Source of the DNA: an uncultured Bacilli bacterium
GTDB lineage: Bacteria; Bacillota_I; Bacilli_A; RF39; UBA660
Direction of reading: 5' to 3'
Assembly (NCBI GenBank): GCA_934095965.1
Contig: CAKOKR010000032.1
Span: 1 to 10,830, forward strand
DNA length: 10,830 nt
The stretch's first letter is position 1; each line of letters opens with the position of its first letter. A program made the position numbers and the translations under genes. This document shows positions 1 through 5,494 of this stretch, one piece after another. Under the pieces are notes generated by a model. It saw only the letters and a list, made by a program, of their open reading frames with translations, did no database searches and was not told where the DNA came from.

Positions 1-578
1 TAGCTTCATATTATTGGAATAATGCAACTAAAAATAACACATGGAGTGAGTCCAATTTAAATAAAATAAATTTAAATGCCAATTTTATTAATAACATTGG
101 CAAAGAATGGGCAGCTAAAATAGCAGAAACAACATGGAAGGTTGGAGGAAATACATATGATAATATTATGGATGTAACACCATCAGTAGCATATCAAAAT
201 GAGATAATAAATCCAGTAACTACAAATACAACAGATAGTAAAACAGAATATAAAGCAAAAATAGGCTTAATGTATGCAAGTGATTATGGATTTGCAGCAG
301 ATCCAAGTGCATGGACAACAAAACTTATTAATTATGATTATGATAACGTAATAGGAAAAAATTGGATGCGTATGATACTATATGAATGGATTATTTCCCG
401 TGATGCGGATAATTTGTATAATAAAAATGATGCGTTTTGCGTGAGCTACGATGGCCTTGTGAGCAGCAGCAGCGTGAATAGCAGAACCTATGGTGTGCGC
501 CCGTCCTTTTATCTTTCATCTTCCGCAACCTATAAATCGGGTCAAGGCACAGCTGCAGACCCAATCAGAATAAACTGA
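1..578 (+). CDS. C-terminal part of a surface protein with a variable-type C-terminal domain (5' partial)
   Basis: The reading frame is already open at base 3, so the gene begins outside the window; the ATG at 168 is internal. About 191 residues are visible. The first part is Asn/Thr/Trp-rich (pattern W-N-N-A-T...SNLN...IGKEWAAKIAETTWKVGGNTY). The end reads NDAFCVSYDGLVSSSSVNSR, then TYGVRPSFYLSS, and finishes GTAADPIRIN. This 'GVRPxFYL ... GxGTxxDPIRI' ending is typical of large paralogous families of exported proteins in gut Firmicutes, where the segment before GVRP differs widely between copies. I infer a secreted or cell-surface ligand-binding protein; no anchor motif or membrane segment is visible in this part. 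Base composition changes sharply at about codon 130 of the visible part (see the variable-region entry). No enzymatic motif is visible. The coding call is firm; the function is inferred. Confidence 0.85.
   Translation, partial: ASYYWNNATKNNTWSESNLNKINLNANFINNIGKEWAAKIAETTWKVGGNTYDNIMDVTPSVAYQNEIINPVTTNTTDSKTEYKAKIGLMYASDYGFAADPSAWTTKLINYDYDNVIGKNWMRMILYEWIISRDADNLYNKNDAFCVSYDGLVSSSSVNSRTYGVRPSFYLSSSATYKSGQGTAADPIRIN
390..575 (+). other. Putative DGR-type variable region (VR) in the 3' end of the surface protein gene
   Basis: Codon use changes here. Six serines are AGC (444, 462, 465, 468, 471, 480), whereas no AGC codon occurs in frame between 3 and 443, where serine is TCA, AGT or TCC. The variable-looking residues (V-S-Y-D-G-L-V-S-S-S-S-V-N-S-R) are interleaved with conserved GTG/GGC/TAT codons. 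This is what adenine mutagenesis of a template rich in AAC/AAT codons gives: AAC to AGC, TAC or GAC; AAT to CTT or GAT. A GC-rich stretch, 492-506 (12 of 15 G/C), sits at the GVRPS codons and could serve as an IMH-like homing boundary. By hand count 421-720 is 148/300 G+C, while neighbouring genes are roughly a quarter. No TR copy or reverse transcriptase lies in the window, so the assignment is an inference from pattern, and the borders are approximate. Confidence 0.5.
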
Positions 579-591
579 TGCTTTAAGCCAA

Positions 592-623
592 GCTTGTCTA
601 GCACGTCTGCGTGCTAGGCAAGC
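592..623. repeat. 14-bp hairpin/cruciform with 4-nt loop, 13 nt after the stop of the surface protein gene
   Basis: Bases 592-605 pair with 610-623 over 14 positions: 13 Watson-Crick pairs and one T-G pair (597 with 618). The loop is TCTG (606-609). No T-tract follows (the next bases are CACTCAAAA), so it is not an ordinary intrinsic terminator. In studied DGRs a short GC-rich hairpin with a 4-nt loop just downstream of the variable region stimulates retrohoming; this element has that shape and is in the right place, though its stem is longer than in the Bordetella phage example and it lies about 85 nt past the IMH-like stretch. The structure is certain on paper; its role is inferred. Confidence 0.8.
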
Positions 624-721
624 CACTCAAAATTTAGCTGGAGTGAGAAGGAAGAAAAAAACTCGGATAGAACAAACGGCTGCCGCTTCACGCGGTTTGT
701 GCGAGGAGAGGCAGAAGCGCC
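624..721 (+). other. GC-rich structured 3' region after the hairpin
   Basis: This stretch stays near 50% GC or above (661-720 is 36/60 by hand count) and holds nested inverted repeats. CACTC (624-628) pairs with GAGTG (641-645), directly abutting the 592-623 hairpin, so the two could stack. Further on, CTCG (662-665) pairs with CGAG (702-705), enclosing ACAAAC (672-677) with GTTTGT (695-700) and an inner CGC/GCG (684-686/692-694) around TTCAC. GGC (710-712) can pair with GCC (719-721). There is no convincing ORF. It may be the structured 3' UTR of the surface protein mRNA, since the first terminator lies at 800-836, or a DNA element moved together with the variable region. I cannot match it to a known RNA family. 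Confidence 0.5.
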
Positions 722-799
722 AGATAAAGGTTAGTAACAAAATATTTTATAAATGTTATTATAAAAACTGATAGAAATGTTAATGTTAAAAGTGATATG

Positions 800-836
800 A
801 ACCCCGTTTCTTGGACACAAGAGAAACGAGGTTTTT
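800..836 (+). terminator. Intrinsic terminator of the surface protein transcript
   Basis: ACCCCGTTTCT (801-811) pairs with AGAAACGAGGT (822-832) through 11 positions with one G-U type pair, around a 10-nt loop that can itself form CTTG/CAAG. A T-run follows (832-836, then TATAT). An A at 800 can extend the stem into the T-run. It has no T-run on the other side, so it acts on + strand transcripts only. It lies about 220 nt beyond the stop of the first gene, so the structured GC-rich segment would be part of that mRNA's 3' end. Confidence 0.85.
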
Positions 837-1001
837 ATATGTCAGTTTTTTGTATTTTTGATATACTAATATTGCTGTTTGAAAATTGTTGTTTTAAAAA
901 TAAACAACTGAACATCAAATAGTGACAATAAAAAACGGAAGTATACAAATTAATTTTGATATTGACATTTATAGTAATGAGTTAAAATGTGGGTAAGAAT
1001 A

Positions 1002-1030
1002 TTGATTATTGTTTGATAATTTTGTATAAT
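1002..1030 (+). promoter_or_regulatory. Sigma-A-type promoter for the mscL-to-B-repeat operon
   Basis: TTGATT (1002-1007) and a perfect TATAAT (1025-1030) are separated by 17 nt, with the start expected near 1037-1038. A second, weaker possibility is TTGACA (962-967) with TAAAAT (983-988) at only 15 nt spacing. The rest of the gap between the terminator at 836 and this promoter is AT-rich and holds only a 7-bp inverted repeat, GTTGTTT/AAACAAC (888-894/902-908). Confidence 0.75.
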
Positions 1031-1049
1031 TAAAAAAGGAAGTGGTATT

Positions 1050-1436
1050 ATGTTTAAAGAATTTAAAAAGTTTATTGCTAGAGGTAATGTACTTGATCTA
1101 GCTGTTGGGGTTATTGTTGGAGGGGCATTCTCATCAATAGTTACTAGTTTAGTAAATAATATCTTTACACCTATTATAGGACTTATTATAGGTGGTGTAG
1201 ATTTTTCAAGTCTATCTATTACATTTAGAGATACAAAGATTATGTATGGTGCATTTATTCAAAGTGTTATAGATTTTTTAATCGTAGCATTTTGTTTATT
1301 CCTAGTAGTAAAAGCAGTTAATAAAGTAACTCATAAAGATAAAAATGAAGAACCTAAAAAAACAGTAGAAAGTGCAGAACTTAAGACTTTAAAAGAAATA
1401 AGGGACTTACTAAAAGATGACATACAAAGCAAGTAA
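1050..1436 (+). CDS. mscL: Large-conductance mechanosensitive channel MscL
   Basis: MscL is the membrane channel that opens under high membrane tension and lets solutes out during hypo-osmotic shock; the family forms homopentamers. The 128 residues match the usual length. The N-terminus [20 protein letters not shown] is the family signature (amphipathic S1 helix, then TM1 at about 15-45 with the gly/ala-rich VGVIVGGAF pore-lining stretch). TM2 is at about 66-92, followed by a charged cytoplasmic helix ending in [13 protein letters not shown]. The periplasmic loop (51-64) is short. The start is supported by AGGAAGTG at 1037-1044, 5 nt before the ATG. It is first in a seven-gene unit, and its last 20 bases overlap the next gene. 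Confidence 0.97.
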   Translation: MFKEFKKFIARGNVLDLAVGVIVGGAFSSIVTSLVNNIFTPIIGLIIGGVDFSSLSITFRDTKIMYGAFIQSVIDFLIVAFCLFLVVKAVNKVTHKDKNEEPKKTVESAELKTLKEIRDLLKDDIQSK

Positions 1437-2052
1437 TAAAAAAGAAATAGAAGTTGTAATAGTTAGAAAAAATAATAAACATATATATTTTAGGGTAAAA
1501 GAAGATTTAAAAATATATGTAACATGTCCGATATATTTAAGTGTAAATAATATCTTAAAAATGATTGGTGAAAACAAAACAGAAATATTAAGAATGTATG
1601 ATAAAGCATATGAAAAAAGTAGAGATAATGAATTGTTTTTATACTTAGGTAAGAAATATTATATAGTAATAAAAGAAGATAATGTAGGTGTTACATTTGA
1701 AGGTGATAATGTAATTACACCATCAATAAAAGCATTAGAATTATTTTATAATACTGAAGTAGATAGAGTATTTAAAAGTGAAGTAGAAATAGCTAAAAAG
1801 TGTTTTACAAACTTACCTGAGTTTACCTTGAAGTATCGTAATATGTTAACCAGATGGGGAGTATGTAACCCAAGTAAAAAGACAGTAACATTAAATACTG
1901 AATTATTAAAAAAAGATATAAACCTACTTGATTATGTAATTATTCATGAGTTATGTCACTTCTTTGAACCTAATCATAGTAAGAAATTTTGGTATTTAGT
2001 AGGACTTGCATATCCGGATTATAAAAATGCAAGAAAGGCGTTGAAATCATGA
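1417..2052 (+). CDS. YgjP-like (DUF45/WLM-type) zinc metallopeptidase
   Basis: The 211-aa protein carries the zinc peptidase motif HELCH at 177-181 (H177, E178, H181) with the third ligand expected at H187 in the following NHSKKFW. The preceding [19 protein letters not shown] (146 onward) matches the family's conserved 'RWGSC...G.I.LN..L' strand. This is the M48-related YgjP/DUF45 family, cytoplasmic and of poorly known substrate; several members are linked to restriction-modification or stress loci, but nothing of that kind is here. No signal peptide or membrane segment is visible. The ATG at 1417 lies inside mscL (20-nt overlap) with AGGGA at 1401-1405 as a somewhat distant SD, so translation is probably coupled to mscL. 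The stop overlaps the next start (ATGATAA). Confidence 0.9.
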   Translation: MTYKASNKKEIEVVIVRKNNKHIYFRVKEDLKIYVTCPIYLSVNNILKMIGENKTEILRMYDKAYEKSRDNELFLYLGKKYYIVIKEDNVGVTFEGDNVITPSIKALELFYNTEVDRVFKSEVEIAKKCFTNLPEFTLKYRNMLTRWGVCNPSKKTVTLNTELLKKDINLLDYVIIHELCHFFEPNHSKKFWYLVGLAYPDYKNARKALKS

Positions 2053-2759
2053 TAATAACTAGTGTACATAATGATAAAGTAAAATATTGGTGTAATTTAA
2101 AAAATAAAAAATTTAGAGATAAAGAAAGAAAGTTTTTAGTAGAAGGAGATCATTTAATAAATGAAGCTATTAAAAATAATTTAGTAGTTGAAACAATAAG
2201 TTGTGTAAATAAGAATGCTGACTACTTCATAACTAAAGAGATAATGGAAAAGATTAGTGAACAAAAATCAATTAGTTATGATATAGCAGTAGTTAAATTT
2301 ATACCTGAAGATAGTATAAATGGCAATATTATTATGTTAGATAATTTACAAGACCCAGGTAACCTTGGAACAATTATAAGAAGTGCAGTTGCATTTAATA
2401 TTGGAACTATTATTATTAGTGATGATTCAGTTGATTTATATAATCCGAAAGTAGTTAGATCTACCGAAGGTATGATTTTTAATTTAAATATTATAAGAAG
2501 AAATTTAAAGGAAGTAATACCAGTATTAAAAAGGCAAGGCTATAAAATAGTGGGTACACTAGTAAATGCTGGTGATGATTTAAAAAATATAGATAAAGAA
2601 AATGTCTGTATAGTAATAGGTAATGAAGGAAATGGAATGTCTCTAGATATTAGGGATATGTGTGATAATTTTACAAATATTAAAATAAGTGATAATTGTG
2701 AAAGTCTAAATGCTGGAGTTGCAGCAAGTATAATAATGTATGAGGTAAATCATGAATGA
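2049..2759 (+). CDS. TrmH/SpoU-family RNA 2'-O-ribose methyltransferase
   Basis: This is a SAM-dependent SPOUT-fold enzyme that methylates ribose 2'-OH in rRNA or tRNA. The N-terminal ~90 residues look like the L30e-like RNA-binding SpoU_sub_bind domain (KKFRDKERKFLVEGDHLINEA). The catalytic domain has all three SpoU motifs: DPGNLGTIIRSA (102-113; N105 and the catalytic-type R111), IGNEGNGMS (190-198), and ESLNAGVAASIIMYE (218-232), which form the trefoil knot that binds SAM. At 236 aa it has the usual length. It resembles the YsgA/RlmB branch, but I cannot assign the exact target nucleotide. It overlaps both neighbours (4 nt upstream, 8 nt downstream), which fits an operon with rimM and trmD devoted to ribosome and tRNA maturation. 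Confidence 0.93.
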   Translation: MIITSVHNDKVKYWCNLKNKKFRDKERKFLVEGDHLINEAIKNNLVVETISCVNKNADYFITKEIMEKISEQKSISYDIAVVKFIPEDSINGNIIMLDNLQDPGNLGTIIRSAVAFNIGTIIISDDSVDLYNPKVVRSTEGMIFNLNIIRRNLKEVIPVLKRQGYKIVGTLVNAGDDLKNIDKENVCIVIGNEGNGMSLDIRDMCDNFTNIKISDNCESLNAGVAASIIMYEVNHE

Positions 2760-3237
2760 AATGATATTTATTGGTAAAAGTACTAGTACCTTTGGAATAA
2801 AGGGAGAACTAAAAGTAAGAAGTGATTTTAATTACTTAGATAAAGCTTATAAAATAGGAAATGTTATATTAATAAATAATATAGAACATAAAATAAGTGG
2901 AGTAAGATATCATAAAAATCATGTATTATTAAAAATAGATAATTTAGAAAATATAAATGATACCCTAGATTATGTTGGATATAACATTTATATAAAAAGA
3001 AGTGATTTAAATTTAAGTAGTAATGAATACTTAGATAGTGATTTAATAAATAGTGATGTAATAAATGATGGTATTAATTTAGGTAAAGTAATTGATGTAA
3101 TAAGAGGAGTTAATACATTAATTAAAGTTAGGGGTAAAAAAGAATTTTACATACCATATGTAGATGAATATATAACTAAGTTTGATTTAGAAAATAAGAA
3201 ATTGTATACAAAAAATTGTGAAGATTTAATAATGTAG
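2752..3237 (+). CDS. rimM: Ribosome maturation factor RimM
   Basis: RimM helps assemble the head of the 30S subunit by binding ribosomal protein S19 and promoting 16S rRNA processing. The 161 residues show the usual two parts: an N-terminal barrel starting FIGKSTSTFGIKGELKVRSD (the conserved 'G.I...GI+GE.kV' motif) and a C-terminal PRC-barrel with GINLGKVIDVIRGVNTLIKV and the conserved FYIPYVDEYI near 132-141. GAGGT at 2742-2746 sits 5 nt before the ATG at 2752. The next gene is trmD, the standard partner; rpsP, which often precedes rimM, is missing here and is replaced by the SpoU methyltransferase. Confidence 0.93.
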   Translation: MNEMIFIGKSTSTFGIKGELKVRSDFNYLDKAYKIGNVILINNIEHKISGVRYHKNHVLLKIDNLENINDTLDYVGYNIYIKRSDLNLSSNEYLDSDLINSDVINDGINLGKVIDVIRGVNTLIKVRGKKEFYIPYVDEYITKFDLENKKLYTKNCEDLIM

Positions 3238-3245
3238 GAGGGTTT

Positions 3246-3923
3246 ATGAAGATTGATATTTTAACGCTATTTCCTGAGATGTTTGAAGGTTTTATTAATA
3301 CATCTATTATAAAAAGAGCAAGAGAAGCTAAAAAAATAGAAATAAATTTAATAAATTTTAGAGATTATTCACCTTTAAATAATAAGCAAGTAGATGATAC
3401 ACCATATGGTGGTGGAGCAGGAATGATTTTAAGATGTGAACCAATATTTTTGTGTTTAGATAATATTGATACTAGTGATGCTTACATTATTTTATTAAGT
3501 CCAGAAGGTACAAAATATAATCAAAGTGTAGCAAAAAGAATAAGTAAAGATATAAAACACTTAATAATTATTTGTGGTCATTATGAAGGGTTTGATGAGA
3601 GAATTAAAACACTAGTTGATGAAGTTATATCAATTGGAGATTATATCTTAACTGGAGGAGAAATTCCAGCAATGGCTTTAGTAGATAGCATTACTAGATT
3701 AATTCCTGGAGTAATAACAAGTGATTCTCTTGAAGATGAATCATTTAATGATTCCCTACTTGATTATCCAACATATACAAAACCTCAAGAATATCGAGGA
3801 TTAAAAGTACCAGATATATTATTATCTGGAAATCACAAAAAAATAGATGAATATCGAATGAGTGAAAGAATTAGAAAAACAAAAGAATTAAGACCTGATT
3901 TAATGGAGGATAAAAATGAATAG
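3246..3923 (+). CDS. trmD: tRNA (guanine37-N1)-methyltransferase TrmD
   Basis: TrmD makes m1G37 next to the anticodon of tRNAs reading CNN codons, preventing +1 frameshifting; it works as a knotted SPOUT homodimer. Visible hallmarks are MKIDILTLFPEMFEGF at the N-terminus, VDDTPYGGGAGMIL (49-62), LLSPEGTKYNQ (83-93), GHYEGFDER (111-119), GDYILTGGEIPAM (131-143), the ESF of the inter-domain linker (165-167), YPTYTKP (174-180) and the tRNA-binding tail LLSGNH. It has 225 residues, slightly shorter than average. A strong AGGAGGG (near 3236-3242) precedes the ATG. It overlaps the next gene by 8 nt. rplS, the usual follower, is absent, so the classic cluster has been rearranged. Confidence 0.98.
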   Translation: MKIDILTLFPEMFEGFINTSIIKRAREAKKIEINLINFRDYSPLNNKQVDDTPYGGGAGMILRCEPIFLCLDNIDTSDAYIILLSPEGTKYNQSVAKRISKDIKHLIIICGHYEGFDERIKTLVDEVISIGDYILTGGEIPAMALVDSITRLIPGVITSDSLEDESFNDSLLDYPTYTKPQEYRGLKVPDILLSGNHKKIDEYRMSERIRKTKELRPDLMEDKNE

Positions 3924-4326
3924 TTATATATTAAAAAAAAATAAAAAAGATGAGGATATATTACTTTTTCAAGAAAAGGTTAGTTATTCATTTACTCCGA
4001 AGAAGTCTTATAAATGGGTTAAAAAAGTTACGGTATTAGATCCAGATATGTTAAGTAGTATCTGGGAAAATAAAATAATAAAAGAATATAATAAATTATT
4101 AAAAATAATATATGGTTTAATATCTAGTGATGAAACTGATAGTAGTAATGTTTTAGTAACATATACTGAAATAGAAAGATTAAAACAATATTTATTAAGT
4201 TTAGAAATAAAAGGACTAAAAAAAGAATTTATTAATAAGTATTTAAAGAAATTATATATATTAGAATTAGAACTTAAGAAAGTTCATGTAATGGAATTAA
4301 CTGAAGAAATAGGAAGAGGCAGATAA
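3916..4326 (+). CDS. Unknown lysine-rich soluble protein downstream of trmD
   Basis: I do not recognise this 136-aa protein. It has no signal peptide, membrane segment, metal-binding cluster or nucleotide-binding motif. Its N-terminal third is basic and aromatic (YSFTPKKSYKWVKKVTVLD), followed by mostly helical-looking sequence rich in Leu, Lys and Glu (roughly 50-130), ending MELTEEIGRGR. An ATG at 3916 overlaps trmD by 8 nt, with GGAGG at 3905-3909 as a good SD. Composition and codon use match the neighbours, which argues for a real, resident gene. Its position between trmD and a membrane protein, with a 2-nt gap to the latter, suggests co-translation, but gives no clear function. Confidence 0.75.
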   Translation: MNSYILKKNKKDEDILLFQEKVSYSFTPKKSYKWVKKVTVLDPDMLSSIWENKIIKEYNKLLKIIYGLISSDETDSSNVLVTYTEIERLKQYLLSLEIKGLKKEFINKYLKKLYILELELKKVHVMELTEEIGRGR

Positions 4327-4328
4327 GT

Positions 4329-4619
4329 ATGAAAAATAATAAAGCTTTGTTACTTATACTAGGTAGTGTAATGGTGGTTATAAGTATTATTTATTTAACT
4401 TACTTTAGAAAAGTAACTGTGTCATTTACTGCCAAAATTGGAGCAGGTGTTGCCCCAATAAGTGTAAGAATCGGAGAAAAAATAGATGAACCAACATTAC
4501 CAGATAATGATGAATATAAATTTGTTGGTTGGTACAAAGATGGAGAAAAATTTGATTTTAATACTCCGATAAAGAAAAATATAAATCTTGAAGCTAAATG
4601 GGAAAAAATAGAAAAATAA
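4329..4619 (+). CDS. Small membrane-anchored protein with one InlB B-repeat-type domain
   Basis: The 96 residues consist of a short basic N-terminus (MKNNK), one hydrophobic segment at about 6-26 with no cleavage site evident, and a single Listeria-Bacteroides (InlB B) repeat: VTVSFTAKIG...KFVGWYKDGEKF then DFNTPIKKNINLEAKW. The F-x-GWY-x-DG...F-D-F-x-TPI...I-x-L-x-A-x-W pattern is diagnostic of this beta-grasp-like repeat, usually found in tandem in large surface adhesins. Here it stands alone on a membrane anchor, probably displayed outside the cell. AGGAAGAGG at 4311-4319 supplies the SD. It is the last gene of the operon; I see no convincing intrinsic terminator directly after it, only a weak TTTACA/TGTAAA hairpin (4620-4625/4632-4637) without a T-run. 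Confidence 0.82.
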   Translation: MKNNKALLLILGSVMVVISIIYLTYFRKVTVSFTAKIGAGVAPISVRIGEKIDEPTLPDNDEYKFVGWYKDGEKFDFNTPIKKNINLEAKWEKIEK

Positions 4620-4653
4620 TTTACACATATTTGTAAAACATAAGAATAAGTAC

Positions 4654-4682
4654 TTGAAAAAATATTTTATTCTTGATATTAT
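4654..4682 (+). promoter_or_regulatory. Extended -10 promoter for the 29-aa membrane peptide
   Basis: TTGAAA (4654-4659), a 17-nt spacer and TATTAT (4677-4682) preceded by TG-A (4674-4676) make a good sigma-A promoter with an extended -10. The start would fall near 4689, leaving a short leader before the GAGGT SD at 4695-4699. An 8-bp inverted repeat, AAGAATAA/TTATTCTT (4642-4649/4667-4674), flanks and overlaps the -35 and spacer and could be an operator, though such dyads also occur by chance at this AT content. Confidence 0.65.
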
Positions 4683-4702
4683 GTTCTAGGATATGAGGTA
4701 AT

Positions 4703-4792
4703 ATGAAAGAAAAAAAGATTAGTGCTAAGGAAATATCAGTAATAAGTTTTGTATTATTGCTCATATATATTTCTGTATTTATGGCATTTTAG
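4703..4792 (+). CDS. 29-aa single-pass membrane peptide (small ORF)
   Basis: The ATG at 4703 is preceded by GAGGT (4695-4699) at 3 nt. It opens a 29-codon frame ending in TAG at 4790-4792. The N-terminus is charged (MKEKKISAKE), and the rest, from about residue 11, is an unbroken hydrophobic run (ISVISFVLLLIYISVFMAF), i.e. one membrane helix reaching the C-terminus. The ORF sits exactly between its own promoter (4654-4682) and its own intrinsic terminator (4793-4823), which supports it being expressed. The layout (short basic head plus one helix) resembles small regulatory membrane proteins and also type I toxins. I did not find a clear antisense promoter, so the toxin reading is open. Confidence 0.6.
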   Translation: MKEKKISAKEISVISFVLLLIYISVFMAF

Positions 4793-4823
4793 AAACATTA
4801 AAGATTATCTTTGGTGTTTTTTT
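4793..4823 (+). terminator. Intrinsic terminator after the 29-aa peptide gene
   Basis: ACATTAAAGA (4795-4804) pairs with TCTTTGGTGT (4808-4817) through ten positions, including two G-U type pairs, around the loop TTA. A run of seven T (4817-4823) follows, and AA at 4793-4794 can pair into it. It begins right after the stop codon of the small ORF. Confidence 0.75.
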
Positions 4824-4825
4824 CA

Positions 4826-4831
4826 TATAAT
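4826..4831 (+). promoter_or_regulatory. Possible -10 element for the phosphodiesterase gene
   Basis: A perfect TATAAT lies just after the terminator, but the -35 position (4803-4808, GATTAT) is poor and the start would fall at about 4838, inside the ribosome binding site. Expression of the next gene may thus rely on this weak promoter with almost no leader, or on read-through of the terminator. Confidence 0.35.
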
Positions 4832-4846
4832 TAACTGGTGATACTT

Positions 4847-5428
4847 ATGAATCTTATTGCACACCGTGGTATATGGAATAAATATATAAAAGATAATTCA
4901 TATGAAGCAATAAAAAATGCAATAAAAAGCGATAAATATATCGGGGTAGAATTTGATATAAGAACTACCAAAGATAAAAAAATAATTATTTATCATGATG
5001 CATTATATAATGGCGTGCTAGTTAGTAAAACTTTATATAAAGATATGAAAGATGTTTGCTTACTTACAAATATACTTAGTATAAAAACAGATAAAATATT
5101 ATTAATTGAAATAAAAGAAAGAAATATAGATAAGAATAAATTATTAAAAATATTAAATAGGTATAAAAGAAATTATTATATTATGTCATTTAATACAAAA
5201 GTAATCGAAGAATTAAATAAGTTAAATAATAAATATAAATACGGAGTACTTAATTATGTTTTAAATAGTGATAGTAAATATAACTTAGATTTTATTTGTT
5301 TGCTTGACATTATTGCAACAGATAAAATAATTAAAAATCTAGAAAAAAGAGGTATTGAAGTAATAATTTATGGCACTATTAATATGAATAAAAATGTAAA
5401 GTATATCGTAGATGATATAAAAATATAA
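4847..5428 (+). CDS. Short glycerophosphodiester phosphodiesterase (GDPD family)
   Basis: GDPD enzymes hydrolyse glycerophosphodiesters to an alcohol and glycerol-3-phosphate, recycling phospholipid or teichoic acid breakdown products, using a metal-dependent TIM barrel. Catalytic features are present: AHRG (H6, R7), EFDIR (E35, D37), YHDA (H50, the second catalytic His), and LIEIKE (E88, K90). With 193 residues it is shorter than the usual 230-250, mostly in the C-terminal half, where the usual Trp-containing final strand is replaced by EVIIYGTINM. No signal peptide is visible, so it should act in the cytoplasm. The start is set at ATG 4847, 4 nt after GGTGAT (4837-4842); a GTG at 4838 in the same frame falls within that SD and is unlikely. 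Confidence 0.9.
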   Translation: MNLIAHRGIWNKYIKDNSYEAIKNAIKSDKYIGVEFDIRTTKDKKIIIYHDALYNGVLVSKTLYKDMKDVCLLTNILSIKTDKILLIEIKERNIDKNKLLKILNRYKRNYYIMSFNTKVIEELNKLNNKYKYGVLNYVLNSDSKYNLDFICLLDIIATDKIIKNLEKRGIEVIIYGTINMNKNVKYIVDDIKI

Positions 5429-5469
5429 ATATTTCTTAAATTTAGTTATAATATTTCCAAAAATTAGTG

Positions 5470-5475
5470 TATAAT
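5470..5475 (+). promoter_or_regulatory. Probable -10 of a murG promoter
   Basis: A perfect TATAAT lies 19 nt before the murG start. The -35 region is poorly matched: TTATAA (5446-5451) at 18 nt is the nearest candidate and overlaps a second TATAAT (5447-5452). A promoter in this 66-nt gap is likely, since murG starts a new block, but its exact form is unsure. Confidence 0.45.
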
Positions 5476-5494
5476 TGAATTAGGAAGTGAAATT

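Noticed and set aside
168..578. ATG at 168 as the start of the first gene
   Set aside because: The frame is open back to base 3 with the same family-like composition and no SD before 168, so the gene is 5' truncated by the window.
592..623. Strong hairpin as a transcription terminator
   Set aside because: No T-run follows on either strand; a proper terminator lies further on at 800-836.
888..908. GTTGTTT/AAACAAC inverted repeat as terminator or operator
   Set aside because: No T-run on either strand and no promoter at the right distance; short dyads are expected by chance in AT-rich DNA.
797..922. 41-codon + strand ORF starting in the terminator region
   Set aside because: It runs through the terminator hairpin and T-run, lacks an SD and shows no sensible protein pattern.
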